Under the pieces are notes generated by a model that saw nothing but the letters and a program-made list of their open reading frames with translations, had not been told where the DNA came from and made no database searches. From positions 124,001 through 188,000 of the forward strand of contig JBLDXI010000045.1 in the NCBI GenBank assembly GCA_047495785.1: DNA of 64,000 nt, in the 5' to 3' direction. Shown one piece after another: positions 59,901-64,000 of this stretch. The DNA is from Lepidodermella squamata (lineage: Eukaryota; Gastrotricha). Both the position numbers and the translations under genes were made by a program. Numbering within the stretch: position 1 is the first letter of the stretch; each line of letters opens with the position of its first letter.

Positions 59901-60534
59901 TGACTATAACGATGATGGAAAACCAACTTTTGCTTATTTGAGGTCAATTTCTGACGCGGATGAGCCTGTGAATAAGTTGGGCATACCCTTCAAACCTACG
60001 TATTGTGCCATCCATAGAGATATTCAGGGAGGCTTAACTTTGGTGGCTTCCCTAAAGGACTCGAAGTTCATTGTTGCCTTAAAACTCGAGAAAACGCTTT
60101 GTCGTAAAGCTCCTGCCACAGACGCAGACACAGAGGCAGATGCAGATGCAGATGACTCCCCGTCTACACCGCTTGAACAGCATGCACCTTCCGTTCAAAT
60201 TTTCGATACTAACTTGGACGTTGTAAGTGCTAAAATGTTCGACAGTGTCTCAATCGGATCAACTGATGGAAAGGAATGGAATGAACCCATGAAGGCGCCG
60301 AAAGCAGTAGCTTTCGACGATAAACGTCTGCTGATCGCTGAAAATGGGCGAATTTTCGCCATCGAACCTATCTCTAGTCTGCTGGGAGACCAAGCTCCGC
60401 CCAGTAAAATCACTGGAGTCAGCCGATATGTGCCTTATCGATTAGCTTCGTTTGTGTGCGATGGCAAAAAGGCGATACTTATGAGTAGCAAGGAATCCGA
60501 TCACCGCGGAGATATTATGATGATCAGAGACTAA
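56966..60534 (+). CDS. LU-4TM-propeller protein, paralogue C
   Basis: Exons 56966-57201, 57262-58066 and 59497-60534 join to 692 residues, with intron phases as in A and B. Signal peptide about residues 1-25. The ectodomain keeps eight of the ten cysteines. The fourth (QPC in B, IIKS here) and sixth (RGC in B, GRGS here) are both Ser, the two partners expected for one disulfide of the three-finger fold. Four TM helices with HDFFTPFIMHVDEN follow, then a shorter propeller-like region with an acidic DTEADADADDS insert. The second intron is 1,430 bp and carries a foldback element. Receptor E lies tail-to-tail 171 bp downstream. Confidence 0.82.
58386..58885. repeat. Foldback element inside paralogue C intron 2
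   Basis: Inverted arms of about 200-225 bp (about 58,386-58,613 and 58,684-58,885) separated by about 70 bp. For example ACTTTGTGTTCCCTT and AAATTCGCCAAAAAGGGCTA on the left are complemented on the right. It is a high-identity MITE/foldback transposon. Confidence 0.8.
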
Positions 60535-60705
60535 TTATCTTCGAACATTTTTATTCATAAAATCTGTTATAACGAATAAAAGAGCTATTGCTCCTTTCTT
60601 GATAATATGCTGGTGATGAGCCGCTTTATATTAGTTCTTGGGATGATTTGAAAATAAACTAATCACGACCCTGGAAGATGTAATATTGATCTGGAAATTA
60701 TTAAA

Positions 60706-63116
60706 TTATTTCTTGGTTAATTCGACGAATAGTGCGATGTATATGAAGAGTAAGGCGAAGGTTAACAGCGTGAAGGCAGCCGCATCGGCCTTTCTCCCCA
60801 ATTTCAGTTGAGTTTCCTTCAACTTGATCAGCTCAGTGATTGAGCTCGCTTTTTTCGTTATCGTCGCCTCGGCGATTCCCAAGCTCGCCGCGATGTAAAG
60901 GGTGCAGACGAACCCGAGTATAAGATTGACGCCGGTAAAGCCCTGAACTAAATAAAGCTCGCCAGACGGTGGCAATCTTCGTCTGATGTCGTTGTCAAAA
61001 ATCGCGAACGTGAATAGGACTATCACGGAAAAAATCGTCCGCTCTGGGACATGGCCAGGCAGGGCCAAGGTCGATAGCTGAACGATATTCAACCCGACAC
61101 AGGGCACAAAGATATACATGATAAATGGCCCGCTTTTTCGCTCGATTTGGAAGGAAAATCTCGCCTGGGACGTGCAAAGGGTTCGATTAGCGCCGAGAAT
61201 AGTCCCGCCTAAGCACCTGCGATAGGTATCAGCCGATATTTGCTTAATTGCCCAGCGGCTAGATTCGAGATCACTCGAGCTGATAAGCCAATCAGCGGTT
61301 GTGAAGTTAGCGAACTCAATTGGAAGGCGGTGTTCGAAAACCAGTTGGCAGATTTGAACATCGAACGGGAATTTACGGATCGTACTCAACGTGCAGTGGG
61401 CTGCCCAGTTGCCCGTCGGCCAGAATTGAACACTGCCATCGCTGAAAACCATAACAGTTGCGCCGAAACCATTTGCATCAACCACCTCAAAATTAAAAAA
61501 ATATTAAATATTACAATTTAAATTGGGGACTTGGAACTGATTGGAATAATTTGGTAATGAATTCCCTATAGCCCTCGGATACCGTCATTTGGGGTAATCT
61601 GGGTCATTGGGGCTATTCGGACGAATGTTCATGAAAACGGGAGAATGAGCATAGCTTGAAAACTACCCGGCCATTGGCAATGAAATTTTGCACAGAGTTA
61701 GGTGGAAAGACGACCCACATGCCATAAAAATTTCATGACCTGAGAGTAAGTGGTTGTGAAGATATGGGCTTACCTTTCAGGTGTAAGTTTAACTCAATTT
61801 AATCACTGTTCTGCGTTGAATTACCTGGAACCGAAGAGAATTTTGCTGGACCTGCGCCCAATTTTTCCTGAATCTACAGACGCTAGGGCACCCATGAAAA
61901 TTAAAAACGGCCCGATCCGACTCATACTTTTGTCTAATTAATTGCGTCCTTTTAGCCCCACGAAAAAATGATGTTGTGGGGCTATTCGGTGTATCATTTT
62001 GAATATGCTAATGAGCTGCATTGTTCAAAAGTTCCTCGCTGATTAAAGTGGTCTTTGAATTCATTAGCTTTTTAAACTTTTGAATAAACTGGAAGGGCTG
62101 CAAAAGACTAATTTTACGTGCAATACGACAAGTCAATTGATTAATTAATTAAATAATTCAACTAGAAATCAGTGCACTATATTGCTTAAATCGTTGTGCA
62201 TAAAAATAATGGAAAGTTTTTGCGGACAAAAAAATGTTTCGCGGCGTGGGCTCGAACCCTGCTTTCGTACTTTGCTGTGCTTTCTAGGAGCACATCCAAA
62301 GCCACTCGACCACCGATCACAACATATCAGTAATATTTGAATTGAGTATTTATGTATCATTAATAGCCCCACACCTGTCCGAATAGCCCCATCCGTGGGG
62401 CTATTTGGAATCCTGGTTCCATTGGAATCAGGACCTTCTGAAACGTGTAAAAATGCAAAAAAATCAGGGGGTAATTTTTTTTCGCCGTCCGGATAGCCCC
62501 AAGTGACGGTAATTATCATTTTATTTTAACCATAATTCATTAGCAACTTATTCTAATCAGTTCCAAGTCCCCAATTTAAGACCCAGCCTCTAACCCTAAC
62601 CTAATCCTAACCCTAATCCTGACCCTAATCCTGACCCTAATCCTGACCCTAATCCGGACACTAAACTAATCCTAACCTAATCTAACCCTAACCCTAACCA
62701 GTTAAATAACCGAATAAAATGGTTAGGTATTGAATTTAAAGAAATTTGGTACCGCATTAAGATTTTTCGATTTACCGATTATTTTTACTCACGTCAATTT
62801 CAGTTGCGCTGTTTCGTAAAATTAAAGCAGGGGTCCATAGCTGGTTCGAATCCATTGAGATAGCTTTCATCTGTGCGCCCAACCGCGGCCATCGCGCTTT
62901 CGCCGCTGTCCAGAAACAGCCGCTATCGTCGTTCCAGGTCACGCCGAGCGCCCCTGACATTGTGAAAATTTCCGACGCCTCATCAACGTCGAATCTTCGA
63001 GATGCGTAAAATACAGCCTTGAAAGCTATACGGCCGTCTTGGTTCGCCGATGGGTCGCAATCTAGCGTGATTGTACTATCTATTAAGGCGGCTATGATGA
63101 AAATCGCTGATTTCAT
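60706..63116 (-). CDS. Cys-loop ligand-gated ion channel subunit E
   Basis: Exons 63116-62793 and 61485-60706 join in phase 0 to 367 residues. The ATG chosen precedes MKSAIFIIAALIDSTITL, a signal peptide; an ATG at 63164 would add 16 residues. The ligand-binding domain is short. The Cys-loop has the canonical 13-residue spacing (HC ... FPFDVQIC), preceded by FSDGSVQFWPTG. Loop C contains a Cys pair about 14 residues apart rather than adjacent. TM1-TM4 follow (FIMYIFVPCVGLNIVQLS, FSVIVLFTFAIF, GVNLILGFVCTLY, FTLLTFALLFIYIALFV). It is a divergent subunit related to D. The 1.3-kb intron holds a TTAA-flanked transposon. It lies tail-to-tail with paralogue C. Confidence 0.85.
61522..62575. mobile_element. 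TTAA-flanked inverted-repeat transposon (piggyBac-type ends, non-autonomous)
   Basis: The terminal inverted repeats are about 46 bp with a few mismatches (left ATTGGGGACTTGGAACTGAT). The exact flanks are TTAA at 61,518-61,521 and 62,576-62,579, the target-site duplication of piggyBac-type elements. GGGGCTATTCGG-like motifs recur in the interior. There is no transposase. A tRNA-like segment lies inside. It occupies the intron of receptor E. Confidence 0.75.
62241..62322 (-). repeat. tRNA-like (Leu/Ser type) sequence within the TTAA element
   Basis: On the minus strand there is an A-box-like TGGTCGAGTGG, a potential anticodon stem-loop TGCT-CCTAGAA-AGCA, a long variable region and a B-box GGGTTCGAGCCC. 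Acceptor-stem pairing is poor, so it is more likely a tRNA-derived pseudogene or SINE head than a working tRNA. Confidence 0.45.
62586..62699. repeat. Degenerate telomere-like (CCCTAA) repeats
   Basis: Mixed CCCTAA, TCCTAA and CCTGAC units run for about 115 bp immediately right of the TTAA element, inside the intron of receptor E. This is an interstitial telomere-like microsatellite, not a chromosome end. Confidence 0.7.
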
Positions 63117-64000
63117 TCTCGCGGCAATAAAACTCAGTGCGTGTTTAGAAACGCTTAACATCATCCGCTCCTTCGTTTACTCAATGCCTCGATAATTTCC
63201 TGTTTCTCCACTCAACTTGGCGTAAAAATTGGCCTCATTTACTTTTGCATTTCCGACCCTTGCTTTCGCTTTTCTAATTTCACTGCACTCGTATTCCGAA
63301 TTGAAAAGAGTCGTGTAAATTTATCTTGCCAGGGCAATTTATTTTATGCATTATTTTCTCGTTAAGCTCGTCATCAAAATCTAGAAGAAGAAGAATATAG
63401 CACGCCGCATTTCAAATTCGGATCGTCAGCATCGGAAAAAACTTCAACAAAAGGCGGTCTGCTGTTATGCCAAACAGAAACAACGACCTTGAAGCGAAGC
63501 GACACACGCAGCAACAAGAAGAAAAAACCAGGCAGCCAGCGAAAATTCATAACAATAATTGACGGCAATAAAACGAATTTTGATTCTCCGTATAATTATA
63601 ATATTTTTCATTTATATAATAGATTTTCTTCAGCCGAACCACCCGATTCGCAAAAAATTAATCTGATCAATAATTAATTAAAGGAATAATTATCTGACCA
63701 TAATATATATATATAATCATTTAAGCGTATTACAATGAAACGACAACAAAGAAAAAAATTAGCAAATTTTTGTTTTTGATTCAATCGAATGATATTATCT
63801 TGCCACGATCCGCGCATTTTTTTTTACAGGTCGGAACAGAGTATAATAATATCGCACAAAAAAATGTACACAAATCGCAATTTTTTAAGGCGGCTGCTAT
63901 CCGGTATGAAAAAAGTTGCATATAATTTTGATATAATCTACAAGTAGCCAGCCAGTAGCCGAAAAAAACACGACGGAAAAAAATCGGAAGGGAAAATTGT
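63117..64000. other. Upstream of receptor E, no further gene seen
   Basis: AT-rich sequence with (TA)n near 63,703-63,714. No exon is supportable; the short ORFs have no recognisable features. Confidence 0.5.

Noticed and set aside
62241-62322. Functional tRNA gene
   Set aside because: A- and B-box-like motifs are present but the acceptor stem does not pair well, and the sequence sits inside a transposon.
62586-62699. Telomere or chromosome end
   Set aside because: The CCCTAA-like units are degenerate, only about 115 bp long, and lie inside an intron between coding exons of one receptor gene.

Overview
This is nuclear DNA from a compact animal genome. Nearly every gene is split by GT-AG introns of about 45-80 nt, with a few of 1-5 kb. 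The genes are clearly metazoan: RAB3GAP2, presenilin, TMED10, TRNT1, CCDC97, CUTC, CFAP61, MRPL49, a small heat-shock protein and two Cys-loop receptors. CFAP61 and a sperm/cilia microtubule-inner-protein-like gene imply motile cilia or flagella. The species cannot be fixed from this window. A small-genome invertebrate (tardigrade, rotifer, flatworm, chaetognath or similar) fits. Exon joins given here were worked out by eye from GT/AG sites, reading frame and similarity to known families.

Layout. 1-5.3 kb has no gene I can support. 5.3-12.0 kb (minus) holds RAB3GAP2 and a PH-domain gene. 12.45-13.91 kb is a TA-flanked inverted-repeat DNA transposon. 14.0-20.6 kb (plus) holds a CH-like gene, presenilin, TMED10 and TRNT1. 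20.7-22.5 kb (minus) holds CCDC97 and CUTC, only 82 bp apart. 22.8-33.8 kb is CFAP61, whose 5.2-kb fifth intron carries two antisense genes from a PIF/Harbinger transposon: a catalytically degenerate HARBI1-like nuclease and a Myb/SANT-like protein. 34.5-42 kb holds a four-TM protein, an HHAT-like MBOAT gene, MRPL49 and the microtubule-inner-protein-like gene. 42.8-45.2 kb (minus) holds a tiny secreted cystine-knot peptide gene and a small HSP.

The most unusual part is 46-63.2 kb. Three tandem paralogues (A, B, C) encode an apparently undescribed architecture: signal peptide, Ly6/uPAR-type cysteine-rich ectodomain, four TM helices and a C-terminal beta-propeller-like region of about 350-390 residues. 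A and C are each followed tail-to-tail by a Cys-loop receptor gene. After B only a scrap of the receptor's last TM segment and a promoter-like block remain. A fourth truncated copy lies before A. The ancestral unit therefore looks like a cassette of LU-4TM-propeller plus Cys-loop receptor. Ly6 proteins are known modulators of nicotinic-type receptors, so a functional partnership is a reasonable but unproven inference.

Several adjacent same-strand genes are very close, and many start codons sit just after a splice-acceptor-like sequence. This fits 5'-UTR introns or spliced-leader trans-splicing with operons. Small inverted-repeat elements (TA, TTAA, foldback) are common between genes and in the longer introns.
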